Shown: positions 1-9,874 of the stretch, piece by piece
How the letters are laid out: each line of letters begins with the position of its first letter
How positions within the stretch are numbered: the stretch's first letter is position 1
Origin: Diphasiastrum complanatum
Lineage: Eukaryota; Streptophyta; Lycopodiopsida; Lycopodiales; Lycopodiaceae
NCBI GenBank assembly: GCA_029204225.1
Contig: CM055113.1
Location: 10,442,364-10,506,363, forward strand
Direction: 5' to 3'
Length of the DNA stretch: 64,000 bases
Notes under the pieces: generated by a model
The model's input: the letters and a program-made list of their open reading frames with translations, nothing else
The model's database searches: none
Told to the model about the DNA's origin: nothing
Translations under genes and position numbers: made by a program

Positions 1-659
1 TGGTTGAAGGCTTGACACGTTTCCAATCGCACCCACGATCCAATTTCCTGTACAAGAGGATCCCCCTTCCACTATGAAATAATCCAGCCACTCCTAAACG
101 ATCGTTACAATAGATTTGTTTCACTGAGTAGGCCTTCTCTGAGGTTTCACGCCTTTTGCCTTTTACAGAAAATTCATCACTTTCTGAACAAACCCTAGGT
201 CTGTTAGTAAAACCATGCTGAAGTTGTGCGCCAGACTCCTCCTCCTTATCAGTATAATAATAAGCTGATGCAAATATTTTGGAAGGGAAGAAAGCAGATT
301 GCAAAGACCGGGAATATTTTGAAATCAGGTTTCGTGGAAAACAAGCCATCTATCCATCCATCTACTTCACACTCTATCGTTAACAACCTACTGATTTTTT
401 CACACTCTATTTTGGTGAAACTAGCAAAAAAACTGATTTATGGCACTGCTTGGAAGTTGGAAGTTGGAACTTGGAAGGAAGTTCCAAGGATGGACAAAGT
501 TGAATGAACATTCCAGATTCAAGAAGCATACTCACTGGTCAGCAGTACCGGAAGACGCAGCAGCAATCATACTCTGTATGAGCAATGTTGTGAGAATCAA
601 TGAGCACTAAGATTACCACTGTTGTTGCACTCCAGCTAGTGCTTTGATCCAGGGGTGAT
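1..659. other. No recognisable gene
   Basis: Mixed-composition sequence left of the first retrotransposon. The short open frames match no family I know and have no coding features. Nothing here can be supported beyond being flank of the copia element that starts at 660. Confidence 0.5.
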
Positions 660-1076
660 TGTTGATCTATGGTTAGGTATGTTACCCATGGTAACCCTTC
701 ACAGTCCTCACGGTTAATTAATGTACGATTTTGATACGACAGGTGTGGCCAGTTTCTTGGCATAAGGATCACTAGGATCTTGAAAAGGCATCTTAAACGG
801 CCTTCTTGATGTACTCCACGATTGTGAACATAATGTAGCCGTGTGCGATGGATCAAGTGCTTTTTGGAGAAATTAAGCCTCGTTCTTGCTTTTGTACTTT
901 CGAATGATTTCTGTGATCATCGTGTTTGTTGTGTCAAAAGTTTGATGTCAGATCAGTTTAATGTTGTTTATTGCAATTTGTTCTTAACCAATAGATCAGT
1001 GATGAGTAAGGTCCACAAAGGCTATGGGCCCACTCGTGTGAGGTGGCATAGGCATGGACCAGTACGTTGTTGATCA
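660..1076 (+). repeat. 5' LTR of the copia element
   Basis: Starts TGTTGATCTATGG and ends TGATCA. It aligns to 4609-4949 along most of its length, for example the block around 'ggccagtttcttggcataag' in both. It is about 75 bp longer than the 3' copy, with the extra sequence near its 3' end. Confidence 0.85.
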
Positions 1077-1127
1077 CTCCTTCTGATATCGATTGGAAAG
1101 CAAAAGTTAATTAGAATTCAAGGAGCG

Positions 1128-1730
1128 ATGGATGAGGAATTGGAGGTGAACAACGTCATACAAAGGTTGCTGCAAGAGGAAGGAAGAAGGAAGAGTTAGA
1201 CAACAAGGGACGAACTGGCGCTGGTTGGGAGAATGATGCTAAACGAGAAGAGTTATCACAGGAAGATGGATTCGAAACAGGCGACAAGCAGGGGTCATTA
1301 CGGTGAAGCTGGACAAAACGTTGAAGCAGGTCAAGGGAAGCAACAGTTCGAAAGGAGGAATGAAATTATATGTTATTATTGCCACAATCCCGAACACATT
1401 GCCAGGGAATGCATCAAGAAGACGGAAGACCTGAAGCGAAAAGGACCGATGCAGGTAAATGTAGCTGAAGTAGAACCTGCTAAGAAAGAGGACGTAGCGC
1501 TTATGGCATTCGAAGATGGGGTGACAAGAATCAAAACGAAAGTAACTCCCAGGAAGTGGTGGAGAGTTAAGCAACCTATGGTAATTGACATAAGTGAGTC
1601 TGAAGAAAGAAGCAACGATGAGAAGTGGTACTTAGATTCAGGGGCAACAACGCACATGACATTTGACAAGAGGGTGTTCATAACATACAAGAAAAATCAG
1701 AGGGAAAAGAACGTGATTATGGGAAATTGA
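1128..1730 (+). pseudogene. Copia gag C-terminus, zinc knuckle and protease (broken)
   Basis: The frame from 1128 gives a short piece ending in VIQRLLQEEGRRKS, like the end of the copia gag core, then a stop at 1197. A second open stretch from 1233 carries the zinc knuckle CYYCHNPEHIAREC (CX2CX4HX4C, nucleic-acid binding) and then the aspartic-protease signature WYLDSGATTHMT with an intact D-S-G triad. The frame stops at 1728-1730, well before the usual end of protease, and homology resumes in another frame. The N-terminal 200 or so residues normal for copia gag are absent. Confidence 0.85.
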
Positions 1731-1887
1731 AAGGCTATAAACTCTCCAGGATCATGAACGATGCAGCTGATATTGGCCGGAGATAAGAAAGGAATTCTAA
1801 ACGATGTGATGTATGTACCCCAAATATCAAAGAATCTGTTGTCTGTAAACAGATTGGCACAAAGTGGGATGGAGTTGAAGTTCAAAG

Positions 1888-2953
1888 GTGACGAATGCTA
1901 ATATTATCATGAAAGACAAGGAAGTGGTAGCTAGTGCCATAATAAATGGAGGATTATACAGGCTTATTGCTGCTAATACGATTGAGCACCAAGCTCATGT
2001 GGCTATATCAAGAACCAAGAAGGATGCTTTGTGGCATCGCATACTGGGACACATAGGAGGGGAGAAGATGAAGCTCATGAAGGACAAAGAACTGCTGACG
2101 GGTTTTGACTACGATCAAAATGCAGGATCCTACACTTGTGAAGGATGTGCTATGGGAAGACATCACCGAGAACCTTTCAAGCAGAGGAGTGGGACAGTAA
2201 CGGAGAGAATTCTAGAGCTAACACACTTGGATGGAGAAGGAATCTATAGGTAAAGCCAGATACTTTGTTACATTTATAGATGATTATAGCAGAAAAACGT
2301 TCATGTTCACTTTAAGGAGCAAAGATCAAGTTTCTAATAAGCTTAAGGAGTTTGTGATGGAAGTGGAAAATCAGATGGATCTAAGGATCAAAAGGGTAAG
2401 GTCGGACAATGGCGGGGAATACATTGGGAACAAGTTTGAAGATTTTTGCAAAGAAAAGGGCATACATCAAGAATTCACTACGAGCTACACTCCTCATCAA
2501 AACGGGATCGCGGAGAGGAAGAATCGCACGTTGCTAGACATGGCAAGGTGCATGCTGCAAGATAGGGGGCTGCCAAAATCCTTATGGGCTGAGGCTCTCA
2601 GCACTGCAATTTACATCACAAATAGAGTGCCAAGTAGGGTGCTGAAAGGTGAGATTCCAGAAATGATATGGTCAGGGAAGAAGCCATGGCTGGGGCACAT
2701 GAGGGTGTTTGGTAGTAGAGCCTATGCACGTGTTCCAGAAGAGTTGAGGAAGAAACTAGATGCACCAGGAACGAGCTGCATATTTGTAGGGTATCTAGAC
2801 AATGCTTCAGGATACAAAGTATATAATCCAATCACTCATAAAGTCACTCTATCAAGAGATGTGATTTTCAAAGAAGAGGATGAATGCACAGAAGCAGGTG
2901 AAGGAACAAGCGGTAACAGGACAAAATGGATAGACCTAGGAAGTGGGGTTTAG
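1888..2953 (+). pseudogene. Copia GAG-pre-integrase and integrase (frameshifted)
   Basis: The 1888-2253 frame holds the zinc-binding HHCC domain (LWHRILGHIGG...CEGCAMGRHH). The 2231-2953 frame holds the integrase core with all three catalytic acids: FIDDYSR, RSDNGGEY and GIAERKNRTL. The integrase would insert element cDNA into the host chromosome. A frameshift near 2240 separates the zinc domain from the core, so no intact enzyme can be made. After the core comes the usual copia C-terminal VFGSRAY/FVGY region. Confidence 0.9.
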
Positions 2954-3830
2954 AAGATGAGAACCAACCATATGACCAGGAATGCGATGCAGAGGATCGT
3001 GAAGGGTCACAGGGCGAGCACATAACAGAAGAAACCAGGGATTGCCCCAGGAGGTCACAAAGGGAGCGAAGGCTACCTGAGAGGTTTGATGAAATGACAT
3101 TTTTCACAGATGCAGGGGAAAAGGGAATGCAAGAACCAAGTAGCTATGAGGAAGCACAAGGCAGTTTGGAGAGGGACTCATGGAACAAAGCAATGAAAGA
3201 CGAAATGGAATCGATTATGAAAAATAAAGCTTGGGAGCTGGTTGACCTGCCACCAAGCAGAAAGGCAGTGGGATGTAAATGGGTATTCAAGATCAAATAT
3301 CAGACAGATGGGTCAGTTGAGAGATTCAAGGTGAGGTCACAAAAGGGATACAGTCAAGTTGAAGGGTAGACTATATGGAAATGTTTGCACCAGTGGTAAA
3401 GTTGAGCTCTCTCAGAATATTGATAGTGTGGGCCTCTATTCATTATATGGAAATCAAGCAGATGGATGTAAAAACTACATTCTTCCATGGGGAGCTGGAG
3501 GAGGATGTATTCATGGAACAACCCGTAGGATTCACAGATGGCAACAAGAAGGTATGTGCACTGAAGAAGGCGTTATATGGTTAAAAACAATCATTCTGGA
3601 ATGTGGTACTAGAAGATAGATAACTTCTTGATAAAAAAATGGATTTGTAAGATGCTACATTGACACCGGCCTGTATGTTAAGATTGAAGATGGACTATTT
3701 TTGGCTATTGCTTTATATGTAAATGATCTTGTCATAGTTTGCAACAAGAAGGAAGACCTAAACGAATTCAAGAATGGGTTGAAATGGGCAAATCAGAGTA
3801 TCTATATTCAATCAATAATCGATAAATTTA
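2926..3830 (+). pseudogene. Copia reverse transcriptase (broken, YVDD to YVND)
   Basis: The N-terminal RT motif is at about 3170-3335 (EMESIMKNKAWELVDLPP, then GCKWVFKIKY). A second block from 3375 in another frame has MFAPVVKLSSLR and QMDVKTTFFHGELEED. The catalytic box lies in a third frame at 3716-3727 and reads Y-V-N-D instead of Y-V-D-D, replacing a metal-binding aspartate. Several stops lie between the blocks, and part of the thumb region is missing around 3770. This RT is inactive. Confidence 0.88.
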
Positions 3831-3848
3831 GAATATGAATGTATACCT

Positions 3849-4448
3849 GTGGGGGTACCCTTGGACCCAAATGTGAAACTCAGCACGAAAATGTGTCCTA
3901 GTAATGATCAAGAGAGGGAATACATGATGAGAAGACCATACAGAGGATTGATTGGGAGCCTGATGTATGCCATGATATGCACGAGACCTGACATTGCAGT
4001 AGCAGTCACAAAAGTCAGCCAGTTTTTGGTGAATCCAGGGGAAGAACATTGGCAAGCAGCAAAAAGAACTTTGAGGTACTTAAGAGGAACTGCCAAGCTT
4101 GAGTATAAAGTCATCAATGAGCCAAGGATAGGGTATGTAGATTCAGATTGGGGGAGGGGGGGGGGGGGCACTGATGACAGGAAATCCACCTGCGGATACA
4201 TATTCAAATTGGGAGCATCATGTGTCAGTTGGAGCTGTAAGAAACAAAACTCCACATCCCTATCCACGACCAAAGCAGAATACATGGGAGTATGCCATGC
4301 AGCAAAGGAATATCAATGGATGAAGAATTTGTTGGGAGAACTTCACATTGACATCTCAGGAATGGTTCTCTACAACGATAATCAAGGCTATTTGTTTCTG
4401 AGTAAGAATGCAAGGTTTCATAATGAGGGATTTAATCCAACAAAATGA
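3849..4448 (+). pseudogene. Copia RT thumb and RNase H fragment
   Basis: The frame contains RGLIGSLMYAMICTRPDIA, the conserved connection after RT, then RNase H with acidic residues in YVDSDW, TKAEYMG and LYNDNQG. A G homopolymer at about 4151-4168 encodes an RNase H glycine run (GRGGGG) and may be an assembly or slippage site. The C-terminal end decays after 4440. Confidence 0.85.
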
Positions 4449-4608
4449 GTTGAATCGTAAAGTTATGCTCAACCACTTTCATGGCTGCTAACATTATGAC
4501 AAAAGCTTTGGCTAGTCATCGTTTTGCATTTCTGAGACAACTGATAGGATTGAGTGTGTAGATACGGTAAATAAGTAGTTATGGCAGACTGTGAAGTGAG
4601 AGAGGGTT

Positions 4609-4949
4609 TGTTAATCTATGGTTAGGTATGTTACCCATAGTAACACTTCACAGTGATGGTTAATTAATGTAGGATTTTGATACGAGATGTGTGGCCAGTT
4701 TCTTGGCATAAGGATCCCTAGGATCTTGAAAAGGCATCTTAAATGGCCTTCTTGATGTATTGCACTATTGTGAATATAATGTAGCTGTGTGATGGATCAA
4801 GTGCTTTTTGGAGAAATTAAGCCTCCCTTGTTGCTTTTGTACTTTCGAATAATTTCTGTGATCATTGTGTTTGCTGTGTAAAAGTTTGATGTCAGATCAG
4901 TTTAATGCTGTTTATTGTTCTTAACCAATAAGGTCCACAGTGATGATCA
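4609..4949 (+). repeat. 3' LTR of the copia element
   Basis: Begins TGTTAATCTATGG straight after a purine-rich tract (gtgaagtgagagaggg) and ends TGATCA. It matches 660-1076 with scattered substitutions and lacks about 75 bp present in the 5' copy. Confidence 0.85.
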
Positions 4950-5543
4950 CAATAGGAAATGCCAATCTATAGTTACGCTTTCACACAACGAACCATCACA
5001 GTATCAGGCTTCAGCTCCAGCGCACCTGCACCTCCAGCGTGAGGAGTATTAGTAGCGACGACATTGAAGAGACAGTGCGGCCGTGGCATTTGCAGGTGAA
5101 CGCATTCCCAAAAGGGAAATCCGAGCTATGTGGAGTCCGGGTAGGGGACAAGAAAGTCTGGCCTCGAGTACTCGCGGGAGGGGGCGCCGGGCGGCAGCCT
5201 GCCACCGGCTCCGGGACCCACCGGCAGCCTGCCACTACTACAGGGCCACACGCCAGCGTCAACACTAGGCACCGGGACCGCGTGCGCCGGTAACCATGGC
5301 GTCGAGGCCGGTTATGGAAAGGGATCGAAACCACAATCCTAGCCCTGCGAATAGCACACGCATCCAGGCCCACACATGCATCTGAAACCTGTGGCCGCTT
5401 CACTATATATGCTTTGCAGATAGTTTTGCTCAATAGCTTATGAAATAATCTGAGTTATGACACGTGCCAATCAATCAATAAGGGACGAGGCCAGTGCAGG
5501 GCGGGCAGCAGCATCGGGGGCACCTGGGACGCGTGTCGGGAGC
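4950..5543. other. GC-rich flank without a recognised gene
   Basis: Short open frames occur on both strands but none has a recognisable motif. The sequence is clearly richer in G+C than the flank before 660 and carries one TATA-like string (actatatatgct) near 5403. Before the young retroelement inserted at 5544, this stretch was contiguous with 15851 onward, so it may be distal promoter of the small gene at 16247. That is inference only. Confidence 0.4.
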
Positions 5544-6462
5544 TGTTGTAAAGCTGACTTGGGTGCACCCAGCGTGCCCTGTAAGACTTGAAGGGGTGAC
5601 ACTCCCTAAGGTCCCAGAGCAAGTTAGAATGTCAAGGACTGAGCCTCCGACCTGTGGTGAGCCAGTCAAGTAGTCACAAAGTCATGAGCTAGCTCTGGAG
5701 CTCGAGTCATGGCCTAGTCAGGAAAGCAGGTTGATTCGGCCGCCGGGACGGCTCCCGGGACCCATGTCCGGGAGCCAGACTGATTCTGCCAGGCTTGCCA
5801 GGCTTAATCAGCAAAATAAAAACTAAGTCCTAAAAAGCGTGCTTTACCAGAAAGCACTATGTTTCAAACCAGAGGGGGTGCGCCGAATCACAGCAGAACT
5901 ATAGGGGGAGTCCGGCAGACAGAAACTTGGGCAGCTCAACCAGCGCCAGGAATCCAGTCGCCAGGTCTCAGCTCCCTCTACCAGCACGAGCCAGGCACAA
6001 TGCCCAGCACGTGTTGGTGGCCCCGAGACCGGTCAGTCTATGTATGAATGTAACCTCTTCCAAATCTAATAAAGTTGATCCTTGGGGATGATTACCATTT
6101 CGGTTTCGCCTCCGGGACTGGTCCAAGTGGAAGGACCCTTACTACAACCTTTTTGCGTCGCTGGCGCCTAAGAGTCCCTGTCATCGACATGGGGCTTGCC
6201 GCTATGCCAATTGGTCAGTTTGGCGACCACTATGCCTTGGGTTTCATGTGTGGCTTGTCTTTGCCTTTGGTTACCTTTTGGGGACGGATTCTGAGTTGGC
6301 TTTCGGGTTGGTTGGGATTCCAGTTTTCAAAGTCTGAATGGTTAAGCTTGTTACGATTCTGAGTTGGCTTTTACGTAAGTGCATGATGGATGAATGTTAG
6401 ACTTAAGCGCGTGTTGGGGAAACCGCTCAAGTCCCAGCGCCCTTTGAGGCGCCGGCGCAACA
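5544..6462 (+). repeat. 5' LTR of the outer element
   Basis: Runs from TGTTGTAAAG to GCGCAACA. It contains a perfect 9-bp inverted repeat, ggctcccgg/ccgggagcc, at 5750-5758 and 5768-5776, and an AATAAA signal near 6068. Its middle part (from gtgctttaccag near 5840) is related to the LTR of the nested element, so the two families share an ancestor. Confidence 0.95.
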
Positions 6463-6464
6463 TG

Positions 6465-6477
6465 TGGTATCAGAGCC
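6465..6477 (+). other. Primer-binding site, initiator tRNA-Met type
   Basis: TGGTATCAGAGCC lies 2 nt after the LTR end. It is complementary to the 3' end of plant initiator tRNA-Met, the usual primer for minus-strand cDNA of plant LTR retrotransposons. Confidence 0.92.
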
Positions 6478-6553
6478 GACTAGCCGGTCAGCTACGCAAG
6501 TCTCACAGGGATGGCCACGTTTTTGGGATTTGTCAGGACAACCGTTGCGCAAG

Positions 6554-6939
6554 GTGCTGCCCACAGTGTAAGCACGGGTGCGTCCACGGTCGGGGTGGTC
6601 GGCAGAACGGGGGACTTGATGAGTCAAAGTGCTGCCCTCGAGGTGTAAGCACGGTCAGTTCTCGCGGTTCGGGCCTGGCGCTGTCTGCACGTAGGACGGA
6701 TGAGGCAAAGTGCTGCCTAGGTAGGTGAAAGCACGGTCTGTACCTTGTGGGGTGCGGGGCGACATATTCGAACTGTACGGGTTAACCATTGATACAGAGA
6801 TGCTGCTCGAATTCGGGTGTAAAGCACGGGTGGTTAGCTGCCGGTGCGGGATAGCTGCCGATCGTTTAGCTATAAGGGCTATCGACCAAAAAGTGGTGGG
6901 GCGTGACTGAGGCAATGTGCTGCTTAATGGTGAAAGCAC
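6554..6939 (+). repeat. Leader array of five GTGCT...AGCAC stem-loops
   Basis: Five imperfect repeats in the untranslated leader each pair a GTGCT arm with an AGCAC arm: 6554/6571, 6629/6648, 6710/6730, 6801/6823 (TGCT/AGCA only) and 6917/6935. Loops are about 10-19 nt and differ in sequence while the arms are kept. The same array occurs at 11195-11580 in the nested element. Position between PBS and gag suggests a role in RNA packaging or dimerisation; that is inference. Confidence 0.7.
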
Positions 6940-7295
6940 GGATGGTTGGATGGATGTTTCCCCGTGGGCTAATTCTGTGATAGATTTGTGTGGGCGCGGC
7001 TAGGCAAAGGTCCTACGTCCGGTCTCAGGGGGGGTTTGTGGCTTGAGAGGGATCCTCTATGTTTGCTTTGGTTGGTATGTTCCGTTTGTCGTGTGCTTGC
7101 TTGGACACAAATGACCTGGTTCCTACTTGGCTCTCAGGTGATGTGGGCGTGCTAAGTTTGAGGAAGGGATATTTTCATTGAAGCTGATTTAATAAAGAAG
7201 AAAAGAGAGCTGTGGGGCCCGGCTGACAGAAGGGAGAGCTTCAAATATAAAAAGGATTGAGGCGATAATCTGTTGGAAGTACACCTCTGACTATA

Positions 7296-9509
7296 ATGGA
7301 GGACCATCTTGAAGAGTTACGAGCACTGACGGACGGAGAAGAGCTGACTCGAGAATACAGCTCTCGCATGCATCGAGATGGCACCAGGTCCAAGTCGAGA
7401 AAGAAAGAGCGTATGCACTCCACAGTGGCGCCCCTCCATGAAGAGATGGGTGGCCCTTCTGAACCTACACCAAGAGATGAACCCTTGCCAGAGGCACAAC
7501 AGGACCTCTTTGAAGTGAATATGCGGCAATACTTATCAAGCGCAATGACGGCTATGCTTAGCGAGGTGAAGAAGGATAGAGAAACCGAAAGGAAAGAATG
7601 GCAAACATCCTTGCGAGCCATGAATCTTACCCAAATTAACCTTGCTAGAGAAATGAGAGACGGGCTAACACAGCTCGAAGCCAGGTTTGAAGAGTTGGAA
7701 GCAACTAGGGAGAATGCAGTGGCGCCTCCTCCACAGATACCAAGAGAACCACGAGCGCGAACCACGGAGGGCCCAAGAAAGACTGCCAAAGTGAAAGCAC
7801 CACCTACTTTCAAAGGAGAGCGTGATATTCGAGTTGTGGAAGATTGGTTGTTTCACATGGACCATTACTTCCGTCTAATGAACACTCCTGAGGAAGAAAG
7901 AACTGACTTGGCATTAGCATATTTTGAGGGCTACACTACAAATTGGTACCGGATGGCAGGAATGCATTTTCAAACATGGGACGCATTCAAAGCCGCGTTA
8001 CGAGAGGAGTTCATACCGAAGGATTCACACATGAGATTGAGGACAGAATTATCGGGGCTCAAACAGAAAGGGTCATTGCGAGAGTACCTCAATAGATTCA
8101 GACAGAGTGTATGGGTTATTGAAGATATGTCCGAGGCGGACAAAACTCATTACCTATTGTCTGGAATGCAATCCTGGACCCGACGTGCGATAGACAGCTA
8201 CATGCCCCATGATTTCAATTCAACTATTCGAGCGGCTGAAATGGTTTGTGATTATGAGAGCACATTGGCACCAGCTGCTCCCGCAACCTCAACAAGAGTA
8301 TTTAGTGGATCCAGACCGAGTCCGAGCTTCTTTTCAAGAGGGGACTCAGCTCCAAATGGCAACCAAGCCTCGAGTAGCGTGAATAAATTCCCAACAAAAA
8401 CAGGGTTTGGCAACCAAGGCAACAATGGAGGGAACATGTTCCAGAGAAGAAACAATGTTGGATCTTCGACTAGTCACAGCAACAGCTCACCAACAGTGGG
8501 CAGTTCCATGCGTTGCTTCAACTGTCATCAGCAAGGTCACTCTTGGAGATCATGCCCCAAACCATTGAATAAGCAAATCATGGCTGGCATTGAAGGATTT
8601 GATAGGATGGAGAGAGAGGCATTTGATCAAGAAGATGGTGAACAAGATGATGAAGAGGACCCAGAAACGGATTTGACGGAGTCTGACCTGAATGCCTTGC
8701 AACAGATAGGGGCACTTGCGGCTTATCGTGAACATCTTATGGCGACTCCTGCGAGAGGATCCAAGTTATTGTACCTGAAAGGCTGTATTCAAGGCAGGAT
8801 CATTTACTTCATGGTAGACCTGGGGGCGTCTCATAACTACTTGTCAGAAAAACTGACAGGAGAATTGGACATCCAATGTGAAGAAAATGTGACTCCTATT
8901 TGTGTGGAGACCGCGAAAGGTACAATGACCACTTGTAGATTGGCAACCAACTTACCAATCTCTCTGGGAGCCTGGAAGAATCGACTAACGTTCACAATCT
9001 TGAAGATGGATGCCTTCGACGCTATTTTGGGATTAAGTTGGTTTAACGAACATGTGGTGGCCTTCTTGGCAAAAGGGGTTAACCTTGTGTTATTATATAA
9101 TGGCAGGAGACCTTGTGTCGTCAGAGCTGTGCCAGGGGACCAACTAGAAAAGAACGACACAAATGAACCTGAGCCAACCATTCCTCCCAATCTCATTCAC
9201 CTATTTAACGAAGGACAACCAACAGTGACAGACCAGCTGGCACGGGAACAAATGGAGCCAAAATTGCCTATAGTCTCTACATCAAAGGTGAATTCAAGTG
9301 CCGATGCAGAGCTCAAGGAGCTCACCTTGTGTGACCAAGCGAAAACTCATCTTTTTAATGAAAGACATCCAACAGTGACAAACCAGTTGACGCGAGGTCA
9401 AATGGAGCCAACATTGCCTGCAGTTTCTACGTCAAAGGTGAATCTAAGTGCCGATGCAGAGCTCAAGGAGCTCAACCTGGACGACCAAACGAAATATCTA
9501 GAGTCCTAG
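7296..9509 (+). CDS. Gag-protease protein of the outer LTR element
   Basis: A 737-codon intact frame. The start at 7296 is the first ATG after the leader. An acidic/basic N-terminus of about 170 residues is followed by a retrotransposon gag domain (roughly residues 172-320; FKGERDIRVVEDWLFHMDHY, then SLREYLNRFRQ). A CCHC zinc knuckle CFNCHQQGHSWRSC lies near residue 407, then a Ty3-type aspartic protease near residue 508. The catalytic motif reads V-D-L-G-A instead of the usual D-S/T-G-A, so protease activity is doubtful; the later ILGLSWF strand is present. The C-terminus holds a tandem duplication of about 50 residues (9199-9500). The frame ends without RT or integrase. Gag would package element RNA into particles, and pol functions must come from another element. 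Confidence 0.9.
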   Translation: MEDHLEELRALTDGEELTREYSSRMHRDGTRSKSRKKERMHSTVAPLHEEMGGPSEPTPRDEPLPEAQQDLFEVNMRQYLSSAMTAMLSEVKKDRETERKEWQTSLRAMNLTQINLAREMRDGLTQLEARFEELEATRENAVAPPPQIPREPRARTTEGPRKTAKVKAPPTFKGERDIRVVEDWLFHMDHYFRLMNTPEEERTDLALAYFEGYTTNWYRMAGMHFQTWDAFKAALREEFIPKDSHMRLRTELSGLKQKGSLREYLNRFRQSVWVIEDMSEADKTHYLLSGMQSWTRRAIDSYMPHDFNSTIRAAEMVCDYESTLAPAAPATSTRVFSGSRPSPSFFSRGDSAPNGNQASSSVNKFPTKTGFGNQGNNGGNMFQRRNNVGSSTSHSNSSPTVGSSMRCFNCHQQGHSWRSCPKPLNKQIMAGIEGFDRMEREAFDQEDGEQDDEEDPETDLTESDLNALQQIGALAAYREHLMATPARGSKLLYLKGCIQGRIIYFMVDLGASHNYLSEKLTGELDIQCEENVTPICVETAKGTMTTCRLATNLPISLGAWKNRLTFTILKMDAFDAILGLSWFNEHVVAFLAKGVNLVLLYNGRRPCVVRAVPGDQLEKNDTNEPEPTIPPNLIHLFNEGQPTVTDQLAREQMEPKLPIVSTSKVNSSADAELKELTLCDQAKTHLFNERHPTVTNQLTRGQMEPTLPAVSTSKVNLSADAELKELNLDDQTKYLES

Positions 9510-9839
9510 GGGACTCATCCAGATGTGCGACCACAACGACATATCTGAGGCTTAAGGGAGCCGTGAGTACCTTTTTCTTTCATGCTAATAAAGTAAGCCG
9601 CATTTCTCATTGAGGAGTGAGCTTCAGTTTGATGTCTAAGTGCAGCAGCTTCACACAGGTTTTACGTAAGTGAACTAGATCCACACTTTTCCTGTGCTGG
9701 GTGTAAAACACAATATCATTACTCTGCTTTACAGTTGGTTTTCTTTGGCCGGTGAATCAAGCCCGTGCCCTTGTATATGTGACTAAAGTCTGGCCGGTGA
9801 ATTAAGCCCGTGCCATGAGTCTTAGGTTCTAGTTTGGCC
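9510..9839 (+). other. 3' untranslated part of the outer element
   Basis: Non-coding interval between the gag-protease stop and the 3' hairpin. It has an AATAAA-like string near 9588 and a direct duplication of the motif ggccggtgaatcaagcccgt (about 9750 and 9793). No pol remnants were seen, so absence of RT and integrase is not explained by simple stops. Confidence 0.6.
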
Positions 9840-9874
9840 CTGATGAGGACATCAGCTTTCTCAAACGAGGGGAG
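9840..9874 (+). other. Hairpin and polypurine tract of the outer element
   Basis: CTGATG-AGGA-CATCAG (9840-9855) is a perfect 6-bp stem with a 4-nt loop. It is followed by the purine tract cgaggggag, interrupted at 9874 by the nested element and resuming at 14930 just before the 3' LTR. The same hairpin precedes the tract of the nested element (13658-13673). The tract primes plus-strand DNA synthesis. Confidence 0.75.

Larger units (their letters stand above)
660..4949 (+). mobile_element. Degenerate Ty1/copia LTR retrotransposon
   Basis: Two similar direct repeats (660-1076 and 4609-4949) flank a plus-strand series of copia domains in the order zinc knuckle, protease, GAG-pre-integrase, integrase, reverse transcriptase, RNase H; this order defines Ty1/copia. 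The element is dead. Most of gag and the primer-binding site are missing: only about 50 bp separate the 5' LTR from the last codons of the gag core. The polyprotein is split among several frames, and the RT catalytic box is mutated. A purine-rich stretch ending at 4606 acts as the polypurine tract before the 3' LTR. I found no target-site duplication, and the LTRs differ by many substitutions and an indel of about 75 bp, so the insertion is old. Confidence 0.93.

Noticed and set aside
4141-4170. G-quadruplex-like G run in copia RNase H, and the G run near 26422
   Set aside because: Homopolymers likely from slippage or sequencing. No evidence of function.
7241-8455. Minus-strand open frames opposite gag-protease
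   Set aside because: Shadows of the intact plus-strand 737-codon gene.
9840-9870. CTGATGAG resembling a hammerhead ribozyme core, as in plant retrozymes
   Set aside because: The required GAAA box and stem III/cleavage triplet are absent at both this site and 13658. The sequence is a simple hairpin next to the polypurine tract.
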